Shown in pieces: positions 9,039-16,527 of a stretch of DNA of 51,637 nt. Positions within the stretch are counted from its first letter, which is position 1, and the number at the start of each line of letters is the position of its first letter. Below the pieces are notes generated by a model. That model saw only the letters and a program-made list of their open reading frames with translations, was not told the origin of the DNA and ran no database searches. A program made the translations under genes and the position numbers. The stretch lies in NCBI RefSeq assembly GCF_009711265.1, contig NZ_WMII01000022.1, positions 1 to 51,637 of the forward strand, in the 5' to 3' direction. Source of the DNA: Paracoccus shanxieyensis. Lineage in GTDB: Bacteria > Pseudomonadota > Alphaproteobacteria > Rhodobacterales > Rhodobacteraceae.

Positions 9039-9638
9039 TCAATCCATGTCGACGCGGCCAAGGCGCGGGGCATGGACATGCGTTCCAACAAGGAGTGCGG
9101 CGGCCGCGCCCGCGATGGCGCCGAAGAGATGCGCCTCCCAGGAAACGCCAGGTTGACCCGGCAGAACGCCCCAGAGGATGGATCCATACAGGACACCGAC
9201 CACAAGTGCCGACCCCAGCGTGATCAGCGAGCGATCCACGAAGCCACGCGCCACGAGAAAGCCGAACCAGCCGAAGACCAGCCCTGACGCACCAATGTGG
9301 ATTGCCGAGCTTCCGAACAGCCAGACGAGACCGCCACCAAGGCCGACTACGATGGCATTCACCGGCAGCAAGGCCCGCGTGGTCGTTGCGACCAGCAGCC
9401 CACCCATCACCAACAGCGGCGGTGTGTTGGCCATCAGATGCGCGAGGCTTCCGTGCAGAAGGGGCATCGCGATGATGCCATCCAATCCGCCGAGATATCG
9501 GGGGACCAGGCCAAAGGTTGGGTTCATGCCGTAGCCGGTGATCCAGTTGACAACCTGGATCACCCAGAGCATTGCGACAAAGGCGACAAGCGTCGCGGCG
9601 CGTCGCAAGAAAGCGTTCATGTGGCTAGGGTTCGTCAT
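9039..9638 (-). CDS. Rhomboid family intramembrane serine protease
   Basis: A 199-aa polytopic inner-membrane protein. It carries the rhomboid catalytic pair: Ser118 in HIGASGLVFGWFG, and His170 in WEAHLFGAIAG. The oxyanion-type HGSLAHLMAN segment lies at 62-71. Rhomboids cleave transmembrane substrates inside the bilayer; the substrate here is unknown. I start at ATG 9638 (MTNPSHM) rather than the longer reading to 9821, whose extra N-terminus is not rhomboid-like. No strong ribosome site is visible. It is divergent from the HD-domain gene. Confidence 0.88.
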   Translation of the reverse strand: MTNPSHMNAFLRRAATLVAFVAMLWVIQVVNWITGYGMNPTFGLVPRYLGGLDGIIAMPLLHGSLAHLMANTPPLLVMGGLLVATTTRALLPVNAIVVGLGGGLVWLFGSSAIHIGASGLVFGWFGFLVARGFVDRSLITLGSALVVGVLYGSILWGVLPGQPGVSWEAHLFGAIAGAAAALLVGTHVHAPRLGRVDMD

Positions 9639-9901
9639 GTCGGCGACAGTAGACGGCCCCGCGGGCCCTTCAATTACTTTTGCGCGCTGGACAGGATGCC
9701 GTCTCGGGAACGAAGTGCGAGCGGCCAACCTATTTGCGGATAAAGCCATGAGAATGGCGGCACATGTGAGTACCAGACATTGTTGCCCAGACCCCTTTCG
9801 GATGTTTGGATGAAGCATCACTGGGACGACCGACCCGATACTATACTTCGCGCAAACTGGTACGTGCCGCGGTCCGCACCCTCAAGCACAAGGAGAAGCC
9901 A

Positions 9902-10348
9902 TTGAACCTTCAACGCGCCATCGAAATCGCTGCGGAAGCCCATCGGGAACAAACCGACAAGGCCGGCGCGCCGTATCTGCTACATCCGCTCCGGGTGATG
10001 ATGTCACTCGAGACCGACGACGAACGGATCGTTGGCGTCCTGCATGATGTGGTCGAAGACGGCCCCGGCTGGACATTCGAGCGTCTTGAGGAAGAAGGCT
10101 TCTCGCCGACGGTGCTCGACGCCTTGCACCTTGTCACGAAGCGGCCCGAGGATGAAGGCGACAGCGAGGCCGTCTATGTGGCTTTCGTCCGACGCACCAA
10201 AGGCAACAAGATCGCGCGTCGGGTCAAGACGGCCGACATCCTCGACAATCTGAACGCTTCGCGACTGTCGACGCTGACCGAAAAGGACATGCGCCGCATG
10301 AACCGCTATCTGGCTGCTCTGCGTGATCTGCGGGACGCGGAAGCCTAA
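9902..10348 (+). CDS. HD-domain phosphohydrolase (RelA/SpoT hydrolase-like)
   Basis: A 148-aa stand-alone HD domain of the (p)ppGpp hydrolase/guanosine polyphosphate type. The metal ligands are HPLRVM (first His), VLHDVVED (the HD pair) and KTADILDNL (distal Asp). A TTG start at 9902 is chosen because AAGGAG lies about 8 nt upstream; the reading frame runs further 5' without a better start. There is no synthetase domain, so it would hydrolyse nucleotides rather than make alarmone. The substrate is not deducible. Confidence 0.8.
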   Translation: MNLQRAIEIAAEAHREQTDKAGAPYLLHPLRVMMSLETDDERIVGVLHDVVEDGPGWTFERLEEEGFSPTVLDALHLVTKRPEDEGDSEAVYVAFVRRTKGNKIARRVKTADILDNLNASRLSTLTEKDMRRMNRYLAALRDLRDAEA

Positions 10349-10367
10349 CAGGCCCCGTATCCGGGTC

Positions 10368-11603
10368 TCACGGCCGTGCGGCCACCACTTCGAAGAGATC
10401 GTCGGCCGACAGCCCATCATTCCGAACAGGGATCGACCTTGCCTCTGTCGCGCGTGTCTCGACGATCCGCCACATGCGATAGCGCCCCTGCCCCGTGACT
10501 TCCCGGATCAGGCCCCGCACCTCCATCCAGTCGATGTTGCGCTGAACCGTCGCCCGATGCGCGCCTGTCAGTTTCTCCGCCATCTGTACTGAGACCAGCG
10601 GCCAGCTTGTGAATAGGTCTCGCAGCATCGGTGGAGTCTTGCCCGAGAGCGGCGCCATCGTTCGCTCCGCCGCTGCCGCCCAAGCCTCGATTTCCTCCAG
10701 CTTGCGCAGGGCTGCGAAGGTCGCGCTCTCCATCGCGTTCAGCCAGCGCGCCAATCGGGCGGACGGGTCCCCGATCGCGCGGAAGCCCCCTCCCCCGCCC
10801 ATGGCGATCGGTGCGAAGATTGCGCCTGGAGCGCTCTCCGACGGCGCAAGATCGGCGATCGCGACACGCGCAGCCGTCACCGCGGCCTCCAGCGGGTCAT
10901 CGACTGGCGAAAGCTCCGCGACATGCCAGAGGTGGAACCCCATGCAGGCCCGAGTCACCGCATGCAGGTCTTCGGCCTGATCCATGATGGCGAGCCATCC
11001 GGCGACCCGGTCCTCGAAGGCTTCGCGCTCTGCCATCTCGACCACGCGCGAGGGAGCCTTGGCCTCTTCGAAACGCTCCCCTTGCCCCGGGCGGTCGCGC
11101 CGATCGAGGAAGGTTGCGAGGTCGCGAACACCCGACCGAAGCGTCAGTGGCGCGGGTCCGCCGGTCAGTCGGCGCACGGTCCAACCGATCCGGTACAAGG
11201 CCTGTGCATCATCCGTAGCGGTCGAGACCCGTAGCCCCATGTAGAGCGACAACCGGTCGAGCCCGATCCGGTCCTGCGTGAGCCAGCTCAGGTCCGCGGC
11301 CTCAATCAGCGCAAGCCGCTGCCGCCAGCCTGCCGGACCCCGGCGCAGGCGTTCATCGAGGATCCCGAGGCGGGCCGCGACGCGGGCGAGCTGGGCCGCC
11401 TGCCCGGCCTCGGCCGCACGCCAAGCATCGACGACTTCGGATTCCTTCGCCTCAGGCGCAGGTCCGGGAGGCAGGTAATCCGGTTCGTCCTCGATCGGCC
11501 CGGGCAGGAACCAGAGATCAGCGTCATCCCGGTCCTCAGACGCCTCCATATCGTCAAGAGGCACCCCGTCGTCGTCCATGTATATCGGGCGTAATCGGTT
11601 CAT
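10368..11603 (-). CDS. RHE_PE00001 family protein (DUF1612, helix-turn-helix)
   Basis: A 411-aa protein of the plasmid-associated RHE_PE00001 family, first named from Rhizobium plasmids. The N-terminus is acidic. The C-terminal part reads as a winged helix: LTGAHRATVQRNIDWMEVRGLIREVTGQGRYR. This resembles Fic-type or ArsR-like DNA-binding tails. The function is unknown, but a DNA-binding role is likely. It is divergent from the serine recombinase across a 238-bp region with two palindromes, and family members often sit in that position. Confidence 0.8.
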   Translation of the reverse strand: MNRLRPIYMDDDGVPLDDMEASEDRDDADLWFLPGPIEDEPDYLPPGPAPEAKESEVVDAWRAAEAGQAAQLARVAARLGILDERLRRGPAGWRQRLALIEAADLSWLTQDRIGLDRLSLYMGLRVSTATDDAQALYRIGWTVRRLTGGPAPLTLRSGVRDLATFLDRRDRPGQGERFEEAKAPSRVVEMAEREAFEDRVAGWLAIMDQAEDLHAVTRACMGFHLWHVAELSPVDDPLEAAVTAARVAIADLAPSESAPGAIFAPIAMGGGGGFRAIGDPSARLARWLNAMESATFAALRKLEEIEAWAAAAERTMAPLSGKTPPMLRDLFTSWPLVSVQMAEKLTGAHRATVQRNIDWMEVRGLIREVTGQGRYRMWRIVETRATEARSIPVRNDGLSADDLFEVVAARP

Positions 11604-11661
11604 GCACGCATTATACGGCCATTATGCGCGCTTGGCGATGGAGTTTGAGGAACTGCGTTTT

Positions 11662-11676
11662 CCTCTACTATAGAGG
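11662..11676. promoter_or_regulatory. Palindrome CCTCTA-N3-TAGAGG between RHE_PE00001 gene and recombinase
   Basis: A perfect 6-bp inverted repeat with a 3-bp centre lies 59 bp upstream of the RHE_PE00001 start codon. It may be an operator or part of a recombinase crossover (res) region. The palindrome is direct observation; the role is inferred. Confidence 0.45.
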
Positions 11677-11791
11677 CGCGCGAGGATCGTGTCTTCTCGA
11701 GAGCGATGGAGCGCCTCTCGTGGGCTTCAACCCATAGATACAAGGCATCCCGCGCTCAGCGCGACGAGAGAAACACCTCTTGCGTGCGTTT

Positions 11792-11807
11792 ATAAACGGT
11801 CGTTTAT
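11792..11807. promoter_or_regulatory. Palindrome ATAAACG-GT-CGTTTAT upstream of recombinase
   Basis: This 16-bp inverted repeat with a 2-bp centre lies 34 bp upstream of the recombinase start, in an AT-rich stretch that also contains TAGTATAT. The 2-bp central spacer matches the staggered cut of serine recombinases, so this could be a resolution site. It could also be a regulator's operator. Confidence 0.5.
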
Positions 11808-11841
11808 TAGTAGTATATGAAATTGCAAACGGCCTGTTTTG

Positions 11842-12726
11842 ATGCCCCTGATCGGCTATGCGCGCGTCTCGACCGAGGATCAGACCCCCCTGCCCCAGTC
11901 GCAGGCCCTGAAATCCGCGGGCTGCGCAGAGATCCATGAAGAGCAAGCATCGGGAGGGAACCGCGCGCGGCCTGTGCTGGCCCGCGTGCTCGAGCGGATT
12001 AGCAAGGGCGACACGCTGGTTGTCGTGCGCATCGACCGTCTGGCGCGGTCGCTGTCGCACCTCCTCGAGGTGATCGAACGGCTGGAAGCCAGAGGCGCCT
12101 TCTTCCGATCGCTCATGGACCCAATCGACACGTCCTCGCCGCAGGGCAAGTTCACCCTGCAGGTTCTGGGTGCTGCGGCCGAGTTCGAGCGGGCCCTGAT
12201 CCGCGAACGCACCAAAGCCGGGCTAGCCAGCGCAAAGACTAAAGGCCGGGTTGGCGGCAATCCGGGCCTGCGCGCGCGGGATCCGGCGGCGCTGCGCAAG
12301 GTGAGGCTGGCCCGGCAGGACGGCTACATGGAGCGGCTGAATGAGACGGCGCAGGACTGGGTTCCCCATGTCCGTCGCCTGCGCCCCAACTTGGCCTGGG
12401 AAGACGTGGTGCGCATCGTCAACGGCCCCCTGCCCCGCGAGCGCCAATGGACGCAAAGCCGGCTTTTGCGCGCCGTTAGCGCCTACGTCCGCGACGGCTT
12501 TCTGCCCGAGAGTGTGCTCGCCCGCGCCGACCGCCGCGAGACCGACGACCGCCTGCCCGCCATCGTCGCCGCCATCAAGGGCGCGGACCCCGACATCACG
12601 CTTCAGGCGATCTGCTCCCGGCTGGAGGCGATGCGCGAGCGCACGCCCCGCGGGCGGACAAGCTGGCAGCCGTCATCCGTGAAGATGCTGCTAGAGCGTG
12701 CCGAGAGGCTGGGGCTGCTAGAGTGA
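11842..12726 (+). CDS. Serine recombinase (resolvase/invertase family)
   Basis: A 294-aa DNA recombinase. The resolvase catalytic domain starts at GYARVSTEDQ, where the nucleophile is the serine of RVST. IDRLARSL follows, then the E-helix AAEFERALIRERTKAGL (about 113-129). The C-terminal ~150 aa are longer than a classic resolvase tail and resemble those of plasmid-borne Rhodobacterales recombinases. It probably resolves plasmid multimers or inverts a segment. I prefer ATG 11842 over TTG 11839. It lies just upstream of repABC, a usual place for a multimer-resolution gene. Confidence 0.88.
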   Translation: MPLIGYARVSTEDQTPLPQSQALKSAGCAEIHEEQASGGNRARPVLARVLERISKGDTLVVVRIDRLARSLSHLLEVIERLEARGAFFRSLMDPIDTSSPQGKFTLQVLGAAAEFERALIRERTKAGLASAKTKGRVGGNPGLRARDPAALRKVRLARQDGYMERLNETAQDWVPHVRRLRPNLAWEDVVRIVNGPLPRERQWTQSRLLRAVSAYVRDGFLPESVLARADRRETDDRLPAIVAAIKGADPDITLQAICSRLEAMRERTPRGRTSWQPSSVKMLLERAERLGLLE

Positions 12727-12785
12727 AGTCGCGGGAATCGGTCGCACGATTCTGAAGATCTGCGTTACGTAGGCGTCGACAATAC

Positions 12786-12803
12786 ATGTTGTGGCCACGA
12801 CAT
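12786..12803. repeat. Near-perfect 18-bp palindrome upstream of repA
   Basis: ATGTTGTGGCCACGACAT is self-complementary apart from one mismatched pair and is centred on GTGGCCAC. It lies about 180 bp upstream of repA. It may be an autoregulatory RepA/RepB operator or a recombinase site. The rest of the 257-bp gap before repA shows no gene. Confidence 0.4.
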
Positions 12804-12983
12804 CGCGGGCTACGAACTGTTGAAGTGCTCTACGAACAAGATTGCCCAAGACGCTGATACTTCAAGGTTTTTTCTCGTCAGAAATTCGCCGTCTCAACGC
12901 CCCTAGGCCGCTCAACGGTTTGGACTGGATTTACTCACCAAAACTGTTAAGGTCTACAAAACAATAAAGACTTGAGGGCAGTG

Positions 12984-14165
12984 ATGAGCGGGATACGGGC
13001 CTCCCAAAGATTCGATGTAATGTCCAAGCGGCTCGGTAGCCGGTTGCGTGAACATGCGCAGGAGACGTTCCCACCGGATGCCCAGAAGGGTCTCCGTCGC
13101 TTCGCGATGCGGGAAGCAGCCGATCTGCTTCGGATCAACCAGAACACCTTCCGCCATCATGTGTCAAATCTCGAAGGTTTTCCGGAAGGCCTGCTCGAGG
13201 GTGGCAACCGCCGCAGCTTCTCTGCCGAGGACATGGTCGAAGCCCAACGCGTCCTTCTTGAGACGGGTAGGATCAAGCCCGATGAGCACCCTCACAGAAG
13301 AGCCGGCGAACCGTGCCAGGTCGTGACGATCTTCAACCTGAAGGGCGGCAGCGCGAAAACATCGACCGTTGCTCATGTTGGTCAGCTTCTGGGCCTGCGC
13401 GGCTATCGGGTCCTGCTTATCGACCTCGACAGCCAGGCAAGTCTGACAAACCTGTTCGGGGTTACCCCTGAACTCGATCCGGACATGCCGACCTCCTACG
13501 ATCTGATCCGATCCGAGGGGCCCCTGCCCGCCTCAGATATCATTCGAAAAACGAACTTCCCGACAGTGGATCTGATTCCGGCATCCATGGACATCATGGA
13601 GTACGAGTTTGAGGTCGCTTTGAGCTTCAGACACGGTGCCACCACGTTCCACAGTCGGATCCGTGAAGCGCTTGAGCCTGTCTTGAACCGATATGATGTG
13701 GTGATCTTCGACACGCCGCCGCAGCTGAACTTCTCGGTGATCTCCGCCCTCTTTGCTTCCACTGGGGTCCTGATCCCGCTCAACGCATCCATGCTTGACG
13801 TCATGTCTCTGGCAAGCTTTCTCGGCATGGCGAGCAACCTGATGGGCGTCGTCGAGGCGCATGCTCCCGAGCACGGCCTGAACTTCGTGCGGGTGCTGAT
13901 CACCCGCTACGAGAACACCGACGGTCCACAGGTCCAGATCTCGTCTCTGCTTCGGACGGTCCTTGGCGATGCGGTCCTCCCTGCCGAGTTCCTGAAGTCG
14001 ACAGCGGTAGGTGATGCCGCAAACACCCAGCAGAGCATCTTTGAGGTCGAACCTCGCGACGTGAACCGCAGAACCTACGAGCGTGCGATCGAGTCCGTTT
14101 CGCGCGTGACCGACGAAGTCGAACGCGAAATCCTCAAGGCGTGGGGGCGTAGCCATGGCGCGTAA
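12984..14165 (+). CDS. repA: RepA, ParA-type partition ATPase of repABC
   Basis: A 393-aa plasmid partition ATPase. The N-terminal ~110 aa contain a helix-turn-helix (DLLRINQNTFRHHVSNLEG), as in RepA proteins that repress their own operon. The deviant Walker A is FNLKGGSAKTST, and LLIDLDSQASLTNLFG and VIFDTPPQ follow. With RepB bound to parS it segregates the plasmid and autoregulates repABC. ATG 12984 is chosen because GAGG lies 6 nt upstream; TTG 12972 and GTG 12981 are alternatives. Its last 11 nt overlap repB, indicating translational coupling. Confidence 0.95.
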   Translation: MSGIRASQRFDVMSKRLGSRLREHAQETFPPDAQKGLRRFAMREAADLLRINQNTFRHHVSNLEGFPEGLLEGGNRRSFSAEDMVEAQRVLLETGRIKPDEHPHRRAGEPCQVVTIFNLKGGSAKTSTVAHVGQLLGLRGYRVLLIDLDSQASLTNLFGVTPELDPDMPTSYDLIRSEGPLPASDIIRKTNFPTVDLIPASMDIMEYEFEVALSFRHGATTFHSRIREALEPVLNRYDVVIFDTPPQLNFSVISALFASTGVLIPLNASMLDVMSLASFLGMASNLMGVVEAHAPEHGLNFVRVLITRYENTDGPQVQISSLLRTVLGDAVLPAEFLKSTAVGDAANTQQSIFEVEPRDVNRRTYERAIESVSRVTDEVEREILKAWGRSHGA

Positions 14166-15084
14166 GGTCTTCGGGGACTCACTCAAGAACGCGATGGGCA
14201 ATACCGCAACGCCGGACGAAGGTGCGGATCTCGATCTGAAGCGCACGAGCCCGACAGTCGCTCGTGCGCAGGCATCTGTGCTCGAAGAAGACAAACACGC
14301 CACGCGCCTGATTGACCCGAGCACCGTGCGGATGTCCGCGGTCATGGACCGTATCGATCCGAGCGATGGCCTCGAGGAACTTGTCTCCTCAATCCGGGAA
14401 CATGGGCAAAAGGTTCCCATTCTTGTCCGCCGAACCCAGGACGGAGCACTTGAGATCGTCTATGGGCGCCGCCGTCTTCTCGCCTGTCGTGAGCTTGGTC
14501 AGAAGGTGCGTGCGACGGTCATGGAGATGACCGAAGAGGAAGCTCTGATCGCTCAAGGCGTGGAAAACAATGCCCGCCAAGACCCCTCGTTTATCGAGAG
14601 GGCCCTGTTCGTCGCTGGGATCATTCGGGAACTTGGTAAAACTGACGAGACACGCAAGAACGCACAGACCATCGCCTATCGGGCACTTCAGATCGACGAG
14701 TCGCTCGTCTCGCGGATGAACCGTATCGCAACCGGCATTCCGATGGAGCTGATCCAAGCTATCGGACCTGCACACGGCGTTGGTCGGCGAGTCTGGGAGA
14801 AGCTTTTCAGGCTGTGCGAGAAGGACGTCGCGAGAGCCAGAGAAGTTGCCCGTGAAATCCCCCGCAACTTGCCAGGCCCAGACCGACTTGACGCAGCGGT
14901 TACGCTGCTTACGGCCACCAAGGTAACTACACCCAAGGTTGAGCAAGGTGAGCGCGTGAAGATCGGCCGCAAAGGCAATCGCATCACCATCGATGTGGAC
15001 CCTGACCTTGCCCCGCGCGTTGAAGACGCCATCCGGAAGCTGATCAGCGAGCTTCTTGACCGCGGTCAAGATGGCCCAGAGTGA
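14155..15084 (+). CDS. repB: RepB, ParB-type centromere-binding protein of repABC
   Basis: A 309-aa ParB-family protein. The ParB N-terminal domain (about 70-160) contains GRRRLLACRELG and ENNARQDPSFIERA, the CTPase-type motif. A central helix-turn-helix covers QIDESLVSRMNRIA. The C-terminus mediates dimerisation in the family. It binds the three TTGACCGCGGTCAA palindromes at 15054, 15094 and 16418 (inferred). The last codons of repB themselves form the first of these sites. Confidence 0.95.
   Translation: MARKVFGDSLKNAMGNTATPDEGADLDLKRTSPTVARAQASVLEEDKHATRLIDPSTVRMSAVMDRIDPSDGLEELVSSIREHGQKVPILVRRTQDGALEIVYGRRRLLACRELGQKVRATVMEMTEEEALIAQGVENNARQDPSFIERALFVAGIIRELGKTDETRKNAQTIAYRALQIDESLVSRMNRIATGIPMELIQAIGPAHGVGRRVWEKLFRLCEKDVARAREVAREIPRNLPGPDRLDAAVTLLTATKVTTPKVEQGERVKIGRKGNRITIDVDPDLAPRVEDAIRKLISELLDRGQDGPE
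15054..15071. promoter_or_regulatory. parS site 1 (within 3' end of repB)
   Basis: TCTTGACCGCGGTCAAGA is an 18-bp perfect palindrome lying inside the final codons of repB. repABC parS sites are GC-centred palindromes of this kind. Two further copies share the 18-bp core at 15094 and 16418. Confidence 0.85.
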
Positions 15085-15093
15085 CGACCCCGT

Positions 15094-15113
15094 GTCTTGA
15101 CCGCGGTCAAGAC
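15094..15113. promoter_or_regulatory. parS site 2 (repB-repC intergenic)
   Basis: This second copy of the palindrome extends to 20 bp of perfect symmetry and starts 9 bp after the repB stop codon. It is probably bound by RepB. Confidence 0.85.
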
Positions 15114-15154
15114 ATCAAGAGCAACGAGCAGAAAACGAAAGGAGGACCGGCTAG

Positions 15155-15209
15155 AAAAGGAAAGACCCCCCGAAAGCGGTGCTTCCGAAGGGCCTCAATC
15201 AGTCTCGAC
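15155..15209 (-). ncRNA. Antisense counter-transcribed RNA (incompatibility RNA) of repABC
   Basis: Read leftwards, the repB-repC gap holds a compact antisense gene. A promoter (TTGAAC, 17 bp, TATCAA) lies at 15244-15216. A short transcript of about 55 nt would start near 15209 and end in a strong hairpin at 15192-15166 (12-bp stem including three G-U pairs, 3-nt loop ACC), followed by TCTTTCCTTTT. This matches the small RNAs that repress repC in repABC plasmids. The exact ends are estimated. The transcript overlaps the repC leader, so it would block repC expression and set copy number and incompatibility. Confidence 0.8.
15166..15192 (-). terminator. Intrinsic terminator of the antisense RNA
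   Basis: On the minus strand CCCTTCGGAAGC, loop ACC, then GCTTTCGGGGGG form a 12-bp stem with three G-U pairs, followed by a pyrimidine-rich TCTTTCCTTTT tail. It doubles as the regulatory stem of the antisense RNA. Confidence 0.75.
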
Positions 15210-15215
15210 ACCTGA

Positions 15216-15244
15216 TTGATACCCTCAAAACGAATCGAGTTCAA
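15216..15244 (-). promoter_or_regulatory. Promoter of the antisense RNA
   Basis: On the minus strand, TTGAAC (15244-15239) is followed after exactly 17 bp by TATCAA (15221-15216). This is a good sigma-70-type promoter and the transcript would start near 15209. Confidence 0.7.
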
Positions 15245-15287
15245 CACCGCTCGCGGTGACCGGGGAAGCTTTTTCTTCCGAAACACC

Positions 15288-16400
15288 ATGAGACATGTAA
15301 CCCAAACACGAACCGCCATGGCGGAACCGAGAGCTATTGCCTGCCCTACTATCTACGAACTTCTGGGACCGGTACGCGCCCTGCGGAAAGAACTTGGCCT
15401 GACGAGCAACGACATCACAGTCTTGACGGCCCTGATCAGCTTTCTTCCCCGTGATCGACAAACCACAAATGGTGAGACCACACCCAAACTTACCGTTGTG
15501 TTCCCCTCCAACGCCTCCTTGTCTGAGCGCGCAAACGGCGTCGATGAGAGGACCCTACGTCGCTGCTTGGGCCGTCTTGACGCAGCCGGCCTCATCGACC
15601 GGAAGAACTCGGCAAACGGCAAACGCTTCCCCCTGAGGTATGGCGGCATCATCCGGGACGCGTTTGGGATCGACTTGAACCCACTGATACAGAACCACGA
15701 CGCACTGGCGGCCGAAGCGTTGAAGGTTGCGGAGAAGCGTGAACGCCTTCGCTCCCTCAGGGCAGAAGCACTAGCACTGCGCGCATCCCTCCTTCAGGAC
15801 CAGCGCCTCGACGAAGCGCGATTGTCCTCACTCGGAACGATCAGGAACATCCTTCGACGAGCAACCCTCACGGTTGATGCAATCTTGCAGATCATCGCTG
15901 ATCTCCGCGAACTCGGAGCCAAGGCCGCGCAGAGCTACGGAGAGTGCGAGAGTTTAAGCGTGCCCATAGACGAAGTCCCTGCACACGACCAAGCCCACAG
16001 CGATGCTAGCATGCGCGAAATGTCCGCCAGAAACGGACAAAATGACCGGCAGATAGAGTCCATAAAAAAAGAATCTCTTAAGAAAGACGAGCAGGCAAAG
16101 CAGACCGGCGCTGACCAAAACAGTGCGGGGCCTTCCATGAACCGAGACCCTGCAAAAATGTCATGGACAGACTTCACACATGTCTCTGACTTCTTTCCAG
16201 ACCCACCTCGATCAGGAGAAGCCCTCAACCGTGTTCTCTTCGATATCGGGCGATTGCTTAGAATACGCCAGGAAAAGCTGATGCGTGGCCTCCAGAAAAC
16301 CGGCGCTGGACGGCTTCTAGTGATCTTAGATTACCTGTTGGGAAAAGGAGAAACGATCAGGCAGCCCGAGGCATACTTTGAAACGATCCTGGGCGCATAG
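15288..16400 (+). CDS. repC: RepC, replication initiator of repABC
   Basis: A 370-aa initiator. The N-terminal segment PTIYELLGPVRALRKELGLTSNDITVL and the winged-helix region LSERANGVDERTLRRCLGRLDAAGLI are typical of RepC. RepC proteins bind an origin within their own gene. ATG 15288 is chosen; the frame is open to 15216, but that would overlap the antisense RNA promoter. A small hairpin (GGAAG, 6 nt, CTTCC, 15264-15279) precedes the start and could be the switch structure acted on by the antisense RNA. Expression is expected to be limiting for copy number. Confidence 0.93.
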   Translation: MRHVTQTRTAMAEPRAIACPTIYELLGPVRALRKELGLTSNDITVLTALISFLPRDRQTTNGETTPKLTVVFPSNASLSERANGVDERTLRRCLGRLDAAGLIDRKNSANGKRFPLRYGGIIRDAFGIDLNPLIQNHDALAAEALKVAEKRERLRSLRAEALALRASLLQDQRLDEARLSSLGTIRNILRRATLTVDAILQIIADLRELGAKAAQSYGECESLSVPIDEVPAHDQAHSDASMREMSARNGQNDRQIESIKKESLKKDEQAKQTGADQNSAGPSMNRDPAKMSWTDFTHVSDFFPDPPRSGEALNRVLFDIGRLLRIRQEKLMRGLQKTGAGRLLVILDYLLGKGETIRQPEAYFETILGA

Positions 16401-16417
16401 AACAAGCAGCTTGGACT

Positions 16418-16435
16418 TCTTGACCGCGGTCAAGA
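16418..16435. promoter_or_regulatory. parS site 3 (downstream of repC)
   Basis: The third copy of TCTTGACCGCGGTCAAGA lies 18 bp after the repC stop codon. The cassette is therefore bracketed by partition sites, and the site also sits upstream of the large ParB-like gene. Confidence 0.85.
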
Positions 16436-16469
16436 ACGCCGAAGAGAGGAAAAGGTTGGTGGGTTGAGG

Positions 16470-16517
16470 GGTGACGGGAAGTGAGATCGGGAGAGTGGCT
16501 TCCGGCGCCCGTCGTGG
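16470..16517 (+). promoter_or_regulatory. Shared 5' leader element, copy 1
   Basis: This stretch runs GGTGACGGG, a spacer, GGGAGAGTGGCTTCC, then GGCGCCCGTCG. It lies immediately upstream of the ParB-like gene and recurs upstream of the DUF932 gene (48194-48240) and, partly, the 50304 gene. GGGAG and CTTCC can pair to form a stem. It may be an RNA leader or a common operator. Confidence 0.6.
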
Positions 16518-16527
16518 AGAAGATCTG

